A DNA stretch of 21,290 nucleotides, from contig DAOTZU010000028.1 of the NCBI GenBank assembly GCA_034433995.1, positions 1 through 21,290 on the forward strand, written 5' to 3'. Below are positions 7,035-14,463 of this stretch, piece after piece. The DNA is from DAOTZU01 sp034433995. Its GTDB lineage: Bacteria > Chloroflexota > Anaerolineae > UBA1429. A program made the translations under genes and the position numbers. Numbering within the stretch: the stretch's first letter is position 1; each line of letters opens with the position of its first letter. The notes beneath the pieces were generated by a model. It did not search any database. It was not told the DNA's origin and saw nothing but the letters and a program-made list of their open reading frames with translations.

Positions 7035-8483
7035 ATGAAAAAGGGGTTGATGGGCGGTTCTCTCAAGGTGCTCAGCGAGGAGCAGGTGCAGCGCATCCAC
7101 GCCGCCTCGCTCAAGTTGCTGGCCGAACATGGCATGGTCAGCGAGTCGGACCTGATCTTGGATATCTTTAGGCGAGGCGGGGCCAAGGTGGATCTGGACG
7201 CCCGGGTGATCTACCTCTCGGCCGACATGGTGGAGGCCGCCCTCAAGACGGCGCCCAAGTCCTTTGTGCTGTATGGCCGCGAGCCGCAGTACGATCTCTT
7301 GCTGGAGCCGGGGCGGGTCTATTTCGGCATGGGCGGCAGCCCCGAGCCTTTCATCTGGGATTACCATCTGGGCCAGCGGCGTGCGCCCACCGTGGCCGAT
7401 ATGGTTTCCGCCACCCGCGTGGGCCATGCCTTGCAACATATTGATTTCATCATGGCCATCTGCTGCGCCGGAGATGTGCCGCAGGCGCTGCAATATTTCT
7501 ACGAGTATGACGCCATCTTTCGCAATACCACCAAGCCGGTGATCTATAGCTCCTCCACCCACCGCCAAGCGGCCAAATACATCGAGATGGCCGCCATCGC
7601 CAGCGGCGGTGAGGAGGCCTTCCGTCGGCGGCCCAGCATCGTCTTTTTCACCCAGCCCGTCTCGCCGATGAAGATCAGCCATTACAGCGAGGTGATGGTG
7701 GAGGCCGCCGCGTACGGCGTGCCAATCCTCTCCTCGCCGGGGCCCATGATGGGTGCCACCAGCCCCGCCACCCTGGCCGGGACCCTGGCCCAGGTGAACG
7801 CGGAGGCGTTGTTGGGCATCGTCCTCTCCCAGCTCATCAAGCCGGGCACGCCGGTGATCTATGCCCCCCACACCGGGGTGATGGATATGGTGACGGCCCA
7901 ATGCACCTACGGCAGCGCCGAACAATCGTTGGCCCGGGCGGCGGTGGCCCAGATGGGCCTGTTCTACGGCCTGCCCACCTTTGGCCTGGGCGGCGGCGTG
8001 GAGGCGAAATTGCCCGACGCCGAGGCTACCGCCGAGGCGATGATGGGCATGTTGCTCAACGCCCTCTCCGGCCTCACCCTCACCCAAACGTTGGGCACCT
8101 TGGCCAGCGGCCTGTATGGCGCGCCGGAGATGGTGGTCTTGTGTGATGAGTTGGTGCACATGATCGAGCGCATCCTGGCGGGCATCACCGTCACGGACGA
8201 GACCTTGGCCGTGGACGTCATCGCCGAGGTGGGCCACGGCGGGCATTTCTTGACCCATGATCACACGGCGCGTTTCTTCCGCGAGGAGCTGTTCTTCCCC
8301 AAGCTCTTCCGTCGCCAGACCATTGACCAGTGGCAGGAGCGGGGCAGCAAGACCATCACCGAGGTGGCCCATGAGCGGGTGCAGCAGATCTTGGCCCAGG
8401 CGGGGCCGGTGCCCTTGCCGCCCGGCGCCGATGAGGCCCTGACCCGTTCCTTGCAGGAAGTTGCTCAAGAGGGGTTGGCCTGA
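7035..8483 (+). CDS. MttB-family (trimethylamine methyltransferase-like) protein without pyrrolysine
   Basis: The 482-residue protein matches the MttB superfamily along its length: an N-terminal helical segment (L-S-E-E-Q-V-Q-R-I-H), a central barrel with R-R-R-P-S-I-V-F-F-T-Q-P-V-S-P (about 197-211), and G-V-E-A-K-L-P-D-A-E-A-T-A-E (321-334). Archaeal MttB reads an in-frame amber codon as pyrrolysine. Here the frame has no internal stop, so it belongs to the non-pyrrolysine branch, whose known members demethylate quaternary amines such as glycine betaine, proline betaine or carnitine and pass the methyl group to a corrinoid protein. No corrinoid-binding partner or reductive activator lies in the window. 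GAGGAGG (7021-7027) is seven bases before ATG. The substrate is unknown; the sugar-enzyme context is unusual. Confidence 0.82.
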   Translation: MKKGLMGGSLKVLSEEQVQRIHAASLKLLAEHGMVSESDLILDIFRRGGAKVDLDARVIYLSADMVEAALKTAPKSFVLYGREPQYDLLLEPGRVYFGMGGSPEPFIWDYHLGQRRAPTVADMVSATRVGHALQHIDFIMAICCAGDVPQALQYFYEYDAIFRNTTKPVIYSSSTHRQAAKYIEMAAIASGGEEAFRRRPSIVFFTQPVSPMKISHYSEVMVEAAAYGVPILSSPGPMMGATSPATLAGTLAQVNAEALLGIVLSQLIKPGTPVIYAPHTGVMDMVTAQCTYGSAEQSLARAAVAQMGLFYGLPTFGLGGGVEAKLPDAEATAEAMMGMLLNALSGLTLTQTLGTLASGLYGAPEMVVLCDELVHMIERILAGITVTDETLAVDVIAEVGHGGHFLTHDHTARFFREELFFPKLFRRQTIDQWQERGSKTITEVAHERVQQILAQAGPVPLPPGADEALTRSLQEVAQEGLA

Positions 8484-8491
8484 GCCATTTT

Positions 8492-8518
8492 TTGGTGCAC
8501 GGCCCGGTGGCATATAAT
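8492..8518 (+). promoter_or_regulatory. Promoter of the aminotransferase operon
   Basis: A perfect TATAAT (8513-8518) follows the MttB-family gene. TTGGTG (8492-8497) is the best -35 candidate at a 15-base spacing; TTTGGT one base earlier would give 16. The next gene starts at 8560. This suggests that 8560-13440 can be transcribed separately from the upstream block. Confidence 0.6.
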
Positions 8519-8559
8519 GGATGGGCATCTGAACATATCGAGGATAGGAGTAGGAGCAA

Positions 8560-9915
8560 ATGACGAGTAAACCGAATGAACGAGCGGTGCAACGGCGTTG
8601 GGATTGGCCTTATCCCATCATCGCCCGGGCCGAGGGCATCTATTTGTGGGATACAGAGGGCAAACGTTACATTGATGGCTCCGGCGGCTCGTCGGTGGTG
8701 ACGTCCATCGGCCACGGCGTCAAAGAGATCCCCGCGGCCATGGCCAAGGCTGCCGAGGCCTATTCCTTTTACCCGGCCCACGCCTTCTCTAACCCTAAAC
8801 TGCTGGAGCTGGCCGACCTCTTGGCCGAGCTGGCCCCCGGCGAGCTGCGCCACAACTGCAAAACCTGGATGACCGTCACCGGCAGCGAGGCCACCGATGA
8901 CGCCGCCCGTCTGGCGCGGCAATATTGGGTGGTCAAGGGGCAGACCTCCAAGCATATCATCATCAGCCGCTGGCAGGCCTTTCATGGCGATAATATCTTT
9001 GCGGTGAGCATCTCGGGGTTGACGGCCCGGCGGCGGATGTACACCCCCATGTTCCGCGATATGCCCAAGATCCCGCCCGCCTTTTGCTATCGCTGCTATT
9101 TTGAAAAGACCTATCCTTCCTGCAACCTGCTCTGCGCCCGGGTCTTGGAGGATGCCATCTGCCAAGCCGGCCCGGAGAACGTGGCCGCCTTTATCGCCGA
9201 GCCGGTGGTGGGCTCGGCCCTGGCCGCCTGCCCCGCGCCCGATGGTTATTTCCAGATCATCCGCGAGATCTGCAACAAATACAACGTCCTCATGATCATG
9301 GACGAGGTGATGACGGCCCTGGGGCGCACGGGCAAGATGTGGGGCATCGACCATTGGGGCGTCACGCCCGATATCATCGCCCTCTCCAAATCCCTCACCG
9401 CCGGATATTTCCCCGTGGCGGCGGTCATCGCCCGGGATGAATTGTGGGAGACCCTGCGGGCCGCCAACGCCCATTTCCGCGCCGGCCACACCTTGAACGC
9501 CAGCGTCATCGGCATGACGGCGGCCATCGAGACCATCAACTATATCCTGCGCCACAATTTGGTGGAGAATGCCCGCATTGTGGGCGGCTATTTCCTGGAG
9601 CAATTGCAGAGCCTGCTCTCCTATCGCACCATCGGCGATGTGCGCGGCCGCGGGATGATGGTGGGCTTTGAGTTCGTCACCGACAAAAAGACCAAGGAGC
9701 CCTTCCCGCCGCAAAAAGAGATCTCCCGCGTCTTTTCCGAGCTCACCTTCGAGCGCGGCCTGGTGACCTACCCTTGCGCTGGGACGGTGCGCGGCGTGGC
9801 CGGAGATACCATCCTCATGGCGCCGCCCCTCATCACCACCAAAGCCCAGATTGACGAGATCATGGCCATCTTGCACGATTCCATGCGCGCCTTTGAGGCC
9901 AAGGTTCTGGGCTGA
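8560..9915 (+). CDS. Class-III pyridoxal-phosphate aminotransferase
   Basis: The protein has 451 residues, the normal class-III length. Key parts are T-G-S-E-A-T-D-D-A (107-115, phosphate binding), M-D-E-V-M-T-A-L-G-R-T-G (247-258, D248 pairs with the cofactor ring), and A-L-S-K-S-L (274-279), whose K277 should hold the cofactor. It moves an amino group between an omega-amine or amino acid and an oxo acid in the cytoplasm. A four-cysteine segment (C176, C179, C188, C192: C-Y-R-C-x8-C-x3-C) resembles a cysteine cluster I recall in some members of this family, and it could bind a metal. Ribosome sites AGGAG (8546-8550) and GGAG (8553-8556) precede ATG 8560. It leads a five-gene operon with sugar epimerases, so an amino sugar, amino acid sugar conjugate or oxo-sugar is a plausible substrate. 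Confidence 0.88.
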   Translation: MTSKPNERAVQRRWDWPYPIIARAEGIYLWDTEGKRYIDGSGGSSVVTSIGHGVKEIPAAMAKAAEAYSFYPAHAFSNPKLLELADLLAELAPGELRHNCKTWMTVTGSEATDDAARLARQYWVVKGQTSKHIIISRWQAFHGDNIFAVSISGLTARRRMYTPMFRDMPKIPPAFCYRCYFEKTYPSCNLLCARVLEDAICQAGPENVAAFIAEPVVGSALAACPAPDGYFQIIREICNKYNVLMIMDEVMTALGRTGKMWGIDHWGVTPDIIALSKSLTAGYFPVAAVIARDELWETLRAANAHFRAGHTLNASVIGMTAAIETINYILRHNLVENARIVGGYFLEQLQSLLSYRTIGDVRGRGMMVGFEFVTDKKTKEPFPPQKEISRVFSELTFERGLVTYPCAGTVRGVAGDTILMAPPLITTKAQIDEIMAILHDSMRAFEAKVLG

Positions 9916-9943
9916 ACCTCATCGAAACAAAAAGGAGTGGAAC

Positions 9944-10774
9944 ATGAAACTTGCCTTGGCCATACAAACACCGGAGGTGCCCCGGACGGTGCCGGTGGCC
10001 CTGCTCAGTGGCACCTTGGAGGAGAAACTGGCCCGCGCCGCCGCGTTTGGGGCGGATGGCGTGGAACTCATGCCGGCCGATCCGGCTCGGTTGGATGGCG
10101 CGGCGATCCGCGCCGCCCTGCGGCAAAACCAATTGGAGGCGGCGGCCATCGGCAGCGGCGCCGTGGCCTTTGCCACCGGCCTCACCCTGTTGCATCCCGA
10201 TCCCACCCAGGCGGCCCAGGCCGAGTCCCGCTTGCGCGACCTCATCACCTTTGCCGCCGTGGTGGGCGCGCCCTTGGTGACCATCGGTAGCTTTCGCGGG
10301 CGGCTGACCCCCGTGGGCGAGGATGGCCGGGAACGGCTGCGCGCCGTGCTGCGCGAGGCCGCGGCCTATGCTCAGGAACGGGGCATCCGCCTGGCGCTGG
10401 AACCGCTGAACCGCTACGAGATGGATTTCCTCAATCGGGCCGATGAGGTGTTGCACTTCATCCAAGAGGTGAATCATCCAGCGCTGGGCCTGCTCTTGGA
10501 TACGTATCATTTCAACATCGAGGAATCCTCCTGGACGGAGCCATTCCGCCGGGGGATGGCCGCCGGCAAACTTTGGCATATTCACTTGGGCGATAACAAT
10601 CGCCTGCCGCCCGGCCAGGGCTTGATCAACTTTCGCGCCATCCTCGCCACCTTGCGGGAGATCGGCTATTGTGGCTATCTCTCCGCGGAGCTTTTGGCCA
10701 GGCCTGACCCCGATACCGCCGGGCGCCAGACTTTGGCCTACATGCGCGCGCTTTTGCAGGAGGGCCAGGGATGA
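9944..10774 (+). CDS. Xylose-isomerase-like TIM-barrel sugar epimerase/isomerase (first)
   Basis: The 276-residue protein is of the AP-endonuclease-2/xylose isomerase-like TIM-barrel family and is close in pattern to D-psicose/D-tagatose 3-epimerases. A-L-E-P-L-N-R (151-157, E153), L-L-D-T-Y-H-F-N-I-E (184-193, D186 and H189), H-I-H-L-G-D-N-N-R (212-220) and S-A-E-L-L (247-251, E249) supply the two catalytic glutamates and the metal-binding set. It probably epimerises or isomerises a free keto-sugar or a small hydroxy-oxo acid. ATG 9944 has AAAGGAG (9931-9937) six bases upstream; longer in-frame starts further upstream lie inside the aminotransferase gene and lack a ribosome site. Its stop overlaps the next gene by four bases (ATGA). 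Confidence 0.83.
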   Translation: MKLALAIQTPEVPRTVPVALLSGTLEEKLARAAAFGADGVELMPADPARLDGAAIRAALRQNQLEAAAIGSGAVAFATGLTLLHPDPTQAAQAESRLRDLITFAAVVGAPLVTIGSFRGRLTPVGEDGRERLRAVLREAAAYAQERGIRLALEPLNRYEMDFLNRADEVLHFIQEVNHPALGLLLDTYHFNIEESSWTEPFRRGMAAGKLWHIHLGDNNRLPPGQGLINFRAILATLREIGYCGYLSAELLARPDPDTAGRQTLAYMRALLQEGQG

Positions 10775-11604
10775 AGCTGAGCTGTCTGCCTGTCTCCTTC
10801 TTTGCCGAGATCACCTCAGGGCGCATGTCGGTGGCCGCATGGGCGCGCATGGGCGCCGAGTTGGGCTTGGATGGGATCGACCTGAGCATCCTCTTTGTCC
10901 CTGACCGTTCGCCCGCGGCGGTGGCCAAGCTGCGCCGCGAGATCGAGGCGAGCGGGATGCAGGTGGTCATGGTGACCAGCTATCCCGATTTCACCCATCC
11001 CGATCCCCAACAGCGGGAGCGCGAATTGGCCTTGGCCCAGGAGGTCTCGCGGGTGGCCGAGGGGTTGGGCGCGCACTATGTGCGCGTGACGGCCGGCCAG
11101 GCCCATCCCGAGACGGGCATCCAGGAGGGGATCGCCTGGGCGGTGGAGGGGCTGACCCGCCTGGTGGAGACCACCCGCCATCTGCGGGTGACCCCCGTCT
11201 ACGAGAACCACGGCAAGCCGGGGGCCTGGCAATACACCGATTTTTCCCAACCGCCAGAGATTTTCCTGGCCATCGCCCGGGCCACGGAGAAGGTGGGGCT
11301 CAAGATCAACTTTGACCTGGGCAACGCCGCCGCCTTTGCCGAGGATCCGCTGGCCCTGCTGGAACAGGTGCTCCCCCGGGTGGCCACCCTCCACGCCTCG
11401 GATACGGCGGTGCGCGGCGCGCTGCAACACGTCCTCCTGGGCACCGGGGTGACGCCCTATCTCGCCCTCTTTAAGCGCCTGCGCCAAGCCGGGTGGGATG
11501 GTTGGATCTGCATGGAGGAGGCCTCTTTCAAGGGAAGGGAAGGGATCGCCGCCGCGGCGCGCTTTGTGCGCGAGACTTGGGAGCGGGCGCGCCCCGCAGC
11601 ATAA
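10771..11604 (+). CDS. Xylose-isomerase-like TIM-barrel sugar epimerase/isomerase (second)
   Basis: The protein has 277 residues and the same fold class as the preceding gene, but it is clearly divergent from it, so this is not a recent tandem duplicate. Likely active-site residues are E145 (V-Y-E-N-H-G), D182 (N-F-D-L-G-N), H208 (T-L-H-A-S-D) and E249/E250 (C-M-E-E-A-S-F). The pair of glutamates and the D/H between them fit a metal-dependent 1,2-enediol mechanism as in sugar-phosphate isomerase/epimerases. ATG 10771 overlaps the previous stop as ATGA, so translation is coupled. Two different epimerases in one operon imply two successive stereochemical or carbonyl shifts on the same carbon skeleton, or enzymes for two related substrates. 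Confidence 0.82.
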   Translation: MKLSCLPVSFFAEITSGRMSVAAWARMGAELGLDGIDLSILFVPDRSPAAVAKLRREIEASGMQVVMVTSYPDFTHPDPQQRERELALAQEVSRVAEGLGAHYVRVTAGQAHPETGIQEGIAWAVEGLTRLVETTRHLRVTPVYENHGKPGAWQYTDFSQPPEIFLAIARATEKVGLKINFDLGNAAAFAEDPLALLEQVLPRVATLHASDTAVRGALQHVLLGTGVTPYLALFKRLRQAGWDGWICMEEASFKGREGIAAAARFVRETWERARPAA

Positions 11605-11632
11605 CACACGACCACGAAAGGGGGGCAGGCGC

Positions 11633-12307
11633 GTGGCGCAGCGATTGGTCTATCTGCATACAGTGTCTTCGTTGGTGGCGACCTTCAAAGACCTGTCCCA
11701 GGAACTCTTGCCGCCCCAAGTGGAGGTGGTGCACCTGGTGGACGAGATCCTGCTCAAATGGGTCTTGGCCCAAGGAGGGATCTCGCCCGCCATCACCCGC
11801 CGTTTGGCGGAGCATGCCCTGGCCGCGGAGCAATTCGGCGCCGACCTGATGTTGTGCACCTGCTCCTCCATCGCGCCCAGCGTGGACCTTGCCCAGCCGC
11901 TGGTGCGCATCCCCTTGATGCGGGTGGACCAGCCCCTGGTGGATCGCGGCCTGGCCTTGGGCACGCGCATCGGCGTGGCCGCCACGGCGCCCACGACCCT
12001 CAAGCCCACCACAGAGCTCCTCAAGGCCCGGGCGGCCCAGGCCGGCAAGGCGGTGCAGGTGGACGCTATCCTCTGTGTGGAGGCCTACCAGGCCATGTTC
12101 GCCGGCGACCTGGCCACCCACGACCGGCTGGTGCGCCAGGTGCTCCTGGACCTCATGGCCCGCAACGAGGTGGTGCTCCTGGCCCAAGCCTCCATGGCCC
12201 GCGCCGCCGAGACCATCCCGCCCCAGGAGCGGAGGGCGCCCCTCCTTGCCAGCCCGCGCTTGGCGGTGGAGGCGGTGCGCGACCGCCTGAAGGAGCTGGC
12301 CCCATGA
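11633..12307 (+). CDS. Asp/Glu/hydantoin-racemase-family protein
   Basis: The protein has 224 residues. The N-terminal lobe ends in L-M-L-C-T-C-S-S-I-A-P (72-82), giving cysteine C75 or C77 at the first catalytic position. The second-lobe motif reads V-V-L-L-A-Q-A-S-M-A-R (180-190), where two-cysteine racemases would have A-C-T. Enzymes of this superfamily with only one of the two cysteines include arylmalonate decarboxylase, so this may be a decarboxylase, lyase or isomerase rather than a true two-base racemase. GTG 11633 is chosen because an A-rich/GGGGGG site (11617-11625) ends seven bases before it and the family's first strand starts immediately; an upstream in-frame start at 11498 would lie inside the preceding gene. 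The stop overlaps the next start as ATGA. Confidence 0.75.
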   Translation: MAQRLVYLHTVSSLVATFKDLSQELLPPQVEVVHLVDEILLKWVLAQGGISPAITRRLAEHALAAEQFGADLMLCTCSSIAPSVDLAQPLVRIPLMRVDQPLVDRGLALGTRIGVAATAPTTLKPTTELLKARAAQAGKAVQVDAILCVEAYQAMFAGDLATHDRLVRQVLLDLMARNEVVLLAQASMARAAETIPPQERRAPLLASPRLAVEAVRDRLKELAP

Positions 12308-13440
12308 ACGAGGATAAACCGTTCCGCTTGGAAACCATCGCCGTGCACGCGGGGCAGGCCATAGACCCAGCCACCGGCGCGGTGAGCCTGCCTATCCATC
12401 TCTCCACCACCTTTGAGCGGGAGGCGGATGGCAGCTATCCGCGGGGATATATCTACATCCGCAACGCCAACCCCACCCGCGCCGCTTTGGAGGAGTGCTT
12501 GCGCGCTTTGGAGGGCGGCGCGGCAGCGGCGGCCTTTGCCTCCGGGTCGGCCGCGATGTGGGCCATCTTTCAGGCCCTCTCCCCTGGCGACCACGTCCTC
12601 ATCCCCGACGATGTTTATGCCGGCACCCGGCGCCAGCTGCAGGAACTTTTGGCCCCCTGGGGCCTGGAGATGACCGGTGTGGACATGACCGACCCGGCCC
12701 AGGTGGAACGGGCGCTGCGCCCGCGCACGCGTCTCCTCTGGGTGGAGACGCCCTCCAACCCTCTGCTCAAAATCAGCGATATCGCCCGCCTGGCCGAGCT
12801 GGCCCATCGCCACGGCGCGTGGTGCGTCTGCGATAACACCTGGGCCACGCCTCTGGGCCAGCGCCCCCTGGAGCTGGGCGCCGATCTGGTGGTGCATTCC
12901 ACCACCAAATATCTGGGCGGCCACAGCGACACCTTGGGCGGTGCCGTCATTGCCAAGGAAACGGGCGCGCTATGGGAACGGATCAAGAGTATCCAGGTGC
13001 TGGGGGGCGCGGTCCTGGCCCCCTTTGATTGCTGGCTGACTTTGCGGGGCATCCGCACGCTGCCCTATCGCCTGCGCGCCCACGCCGCCAACGCCCAGCG
13101 GGTGGCCGAGTTCCTGCAACGACACCCCAAGGTGGAACGGGTGCACTATCCTGGGCTGGAGGAACATCCGGGCCATGCCATCGCCAAGAGGCAGATGCTC
13201 TCCTATGGGGGGATGCTCTCCTGCCAGGTGCGCGGAGGGCGCGAGGAGGCCTTGGCCGTGGCTGCCAAGGTGCGCCTCTTTACCCGTGCCACCAGCCTGG
13301 GCGGCCCGGAGAGCCTCATCGAGCACCGCGCCTCCATCGAAGGCCCCTCCAGCCCCACGCCCCAGAACCTGTTGCGCCTCTCCATCGGCTTGGAGAACGC
13401 CGAGGACCTCATCGCCGACCTGGCCCAAGCTTTGGCCTAG
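12304..13440 (+). CDS. Cystathionine gamma-synthase/gamma-lyase family PLP enzyme
   Basis: The protein has 378 residues, standard for the Cys/Met-metabolism PLP family. Y-x-R-x-x-N-P-T (51-58) contacts the cofactor phosphate of the partner subunit. E-T-P-S-N-P (148-153), D177 in C-D-N-T-W and K202 in H-S-T-T-K-Y-L-G-G-H-S-D are the classic cofactor residues. S-L-G-G-x-E-S-L-I-E-H-R is the C-terminal family signature. Members make or split C-gamma to S bonds (cystathionine synthase or lyase, methionine gamma-lyase). Placement as the last gene of a sugar/aminotransferase operon, coupled by ATGA, suggests a role on the operon's own substrate rather than housekeeping methionine synthesis, though the latter cannot be excluded. 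Its TAG stop shares CTAG with the convergent gene. Confidence 0.88.
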   Translation: MNEDKPFRLETIAVHAGQAIDPATGAVSLPIHLSTTFEREADGSYPRGYIYIRNANPTRAALEECLRALEGGAAAAAFASGSAAMWAIFQALSPGDHVLIPDDVYAGTRRQLQELLAPWGLEMTGVDMTDPAQVERALRPRTRLLWVETPSNPLLKISDIARLAELAHRHGAWCVCDNTWATPLGQRPLELGADLVVHSTTKYLGGHSDTLGGAVIAKETGALWERIKSIQVLGGAVLAPFDCWLTLRGIRTLPYRLRAHAANAQRVAEFLQRHPKVERVHYPGLEEHPGHAIAKRQMLSYGGMLSCQVRGGREEALAVAAKVRLFTRATSLGGPESLIEHRASIEGPSSPTPQNLLRLSIGLENAEDLIADLAQALA

Positions 13441-14420
13441 CGACGGTTTTGTAGATAGACGTGATAGGCGCGGCTGTAGCTGATCACGGCGTCCAAGCAA
13501 GCGGCGGTGTTGATGAACGCCGCCGAGACTTGGGCCGTATAGCCCACGATTTTGGTGAAATCGCCGGGGGTGATGCCCAGCCTCTCCCGCATGGCCAGGG
13601 CCATAAAGACCACCAGGAATTGGCAGCCGATCAGCGCCACCTCGCGCACATAGAGCGAGGTTTGGTGCTTGGCCAAGAGGGCGATGAGGATGTTCTTCCG
13701 CTCGCCCATGATCTGGATAAACTTGGCCTCGGCGGCGGCGCGATCTTGGGCGGTGATGATCTTGGTCCCCGCGCCCTCCGCCCGGCTGACGATGGCATAC
13801 TGCGCATCGCGCAAGACGCGCAGCCACTTGTTGAACGCAACCGTCAACCACGAGGGCAGGAGCAAGCTCCCCAAAAAGGCCCAACCGATGGCGCGGTTGT
13901 AGGCCAAAAGGCTCCCCGAGACGACGATAATTTTGATGATCACCGGGGTGAAATTGCCCAAGACGTAATAGACGGCGTTGGTGATGCCGCTCACCGCGTT
14001 GGCCACCAGGGTGTTGGCCGCGCCGGCCGTTTCGATATCCTCGCTCTTGGCGGTTTGCAAAGTCAGCTCGACGCGCTTGCGGAAATCGGTCTCGTAGAAC
14101 ATCTTGTGGCGCAGGATGATATTCCCCCGCGCCACGCCGCCGGCAAAGATGCTGGCGCCCATCAAGAGCCAGACCACCGCGCCCAGCTCGCCGGTCTGCA
14201 GGCGGTCCACAAATTGCCCCAGGAGATTGACGGGCCACAGGGCCGAGACCTCTTGCAGGATGGTGAGCAAAAAGATGGCCAGGCTGTACCATTTGTAGGC
14301 CCAGATCAGCCGCCAGATATCGGCCACGAATTGGCCGTTGGGCGTGAGGGTCAGGGCCTGGCGCGCCCGGTTGAGCATCCTGCGCGGGCGGAGGTCTATA
14401 CGCGCATAAACACGGGACAT
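13437..14420 (-). CDS. ABC-exporter transmembrane domain protein lacking an ATPase domain
   Basis: The 327-residue protein has the six-helix ABC type-I exporter domain. Helices are seen at about 45-68, 80-100, 145-172, 177-197, 258-277 and 287-312, with the long cytoplasmic helices between them (K-S-E-D-I-E-T near 125-131; A-E-G-A-G-T-K near 214-220). A usual half-transporter continues for about 250 residues with Walker A, signature and Walker B motifs. Here a stop follows directly and none of these motifs is present in any frame downstream. The start is supported by AAGGAG six bases before it on the minus strand. It could partner with a separate ATPase subunit outside the window, or be truncated. 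The stop codon overlaps the convergent PLP gene by four bases, so the two cannot both have been extended. Confidence 0.75.
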   Translation of the reverse strand: MSRVYARIDLRPRRMLNRARQALTLTPNGQFVADIWRLIWAYKWYSLAIFLLTILQEVSALWPVNLLGQFVDRLQTGELGAVVWLLMGASIFAGGVARGNIILRHKMFYETDFRKRVELTLQTAKSEDIETAGAANTLVANAVSGITNAVYYVLGNFTPVIIKIIVVSGSLLAYNRAIGWAFLGSLLLPSWLTVAFNKWLRVLRDAQYAIVSRAEGAGTKIITAQDRAAAEAKFIQIMGERKNILIALLAKHQTSLYVREVALIGCQFLVVFMALAMRERLGITPGDFTKIVGYTAQVSAAFINTAACLDAVISYSRAYHVYLQNRR

Positions 14421-14442
14421 GCAAGGCTCCTTGAGAATGGCT

Positions 14443-14463
14443 ATCAGCTGTCAGCAGTCGGCG
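14443..14463. repeat. Three imperfect tandem heptamers
   Basis: ATCAGCT, GTCAGCA and GTCGGCG follow each other without a gap just before the hairpin cluster. They share the pattern RTCRGCN and may belong to the same repeat element as the hairpins. Confidence 0.4.

Noticed and set aside
7035..8483. Amber-suppressed pyrrolysine codon in the MttB-family gene
   Set aside because: The frame contains no internal TAG. Other genes in the window end normally with TAG.
6147..8528. 793-codon minus-strand frame opposite SDR and MttB genes
   Set aside because: It spans two well-supported plus-strand genes and has no recognisable motif, so it is a composition shadow.
8356..9876. 506-codon minus-strand frame opposite the aminotransferase
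   Set aside because: It covers the aminotransferase gene and its promoter, and carries no family motif.
11758..12303. Long N-terminal extension of the cystathionine-gamma-synthase-family frame
   Set aside because: The extra codons are Gly/Pro/Arg-rich and overlie the racemase-family gene in another frame. The ATG at 12304 overlaps the previous stop as ATGA and begins the family homology.
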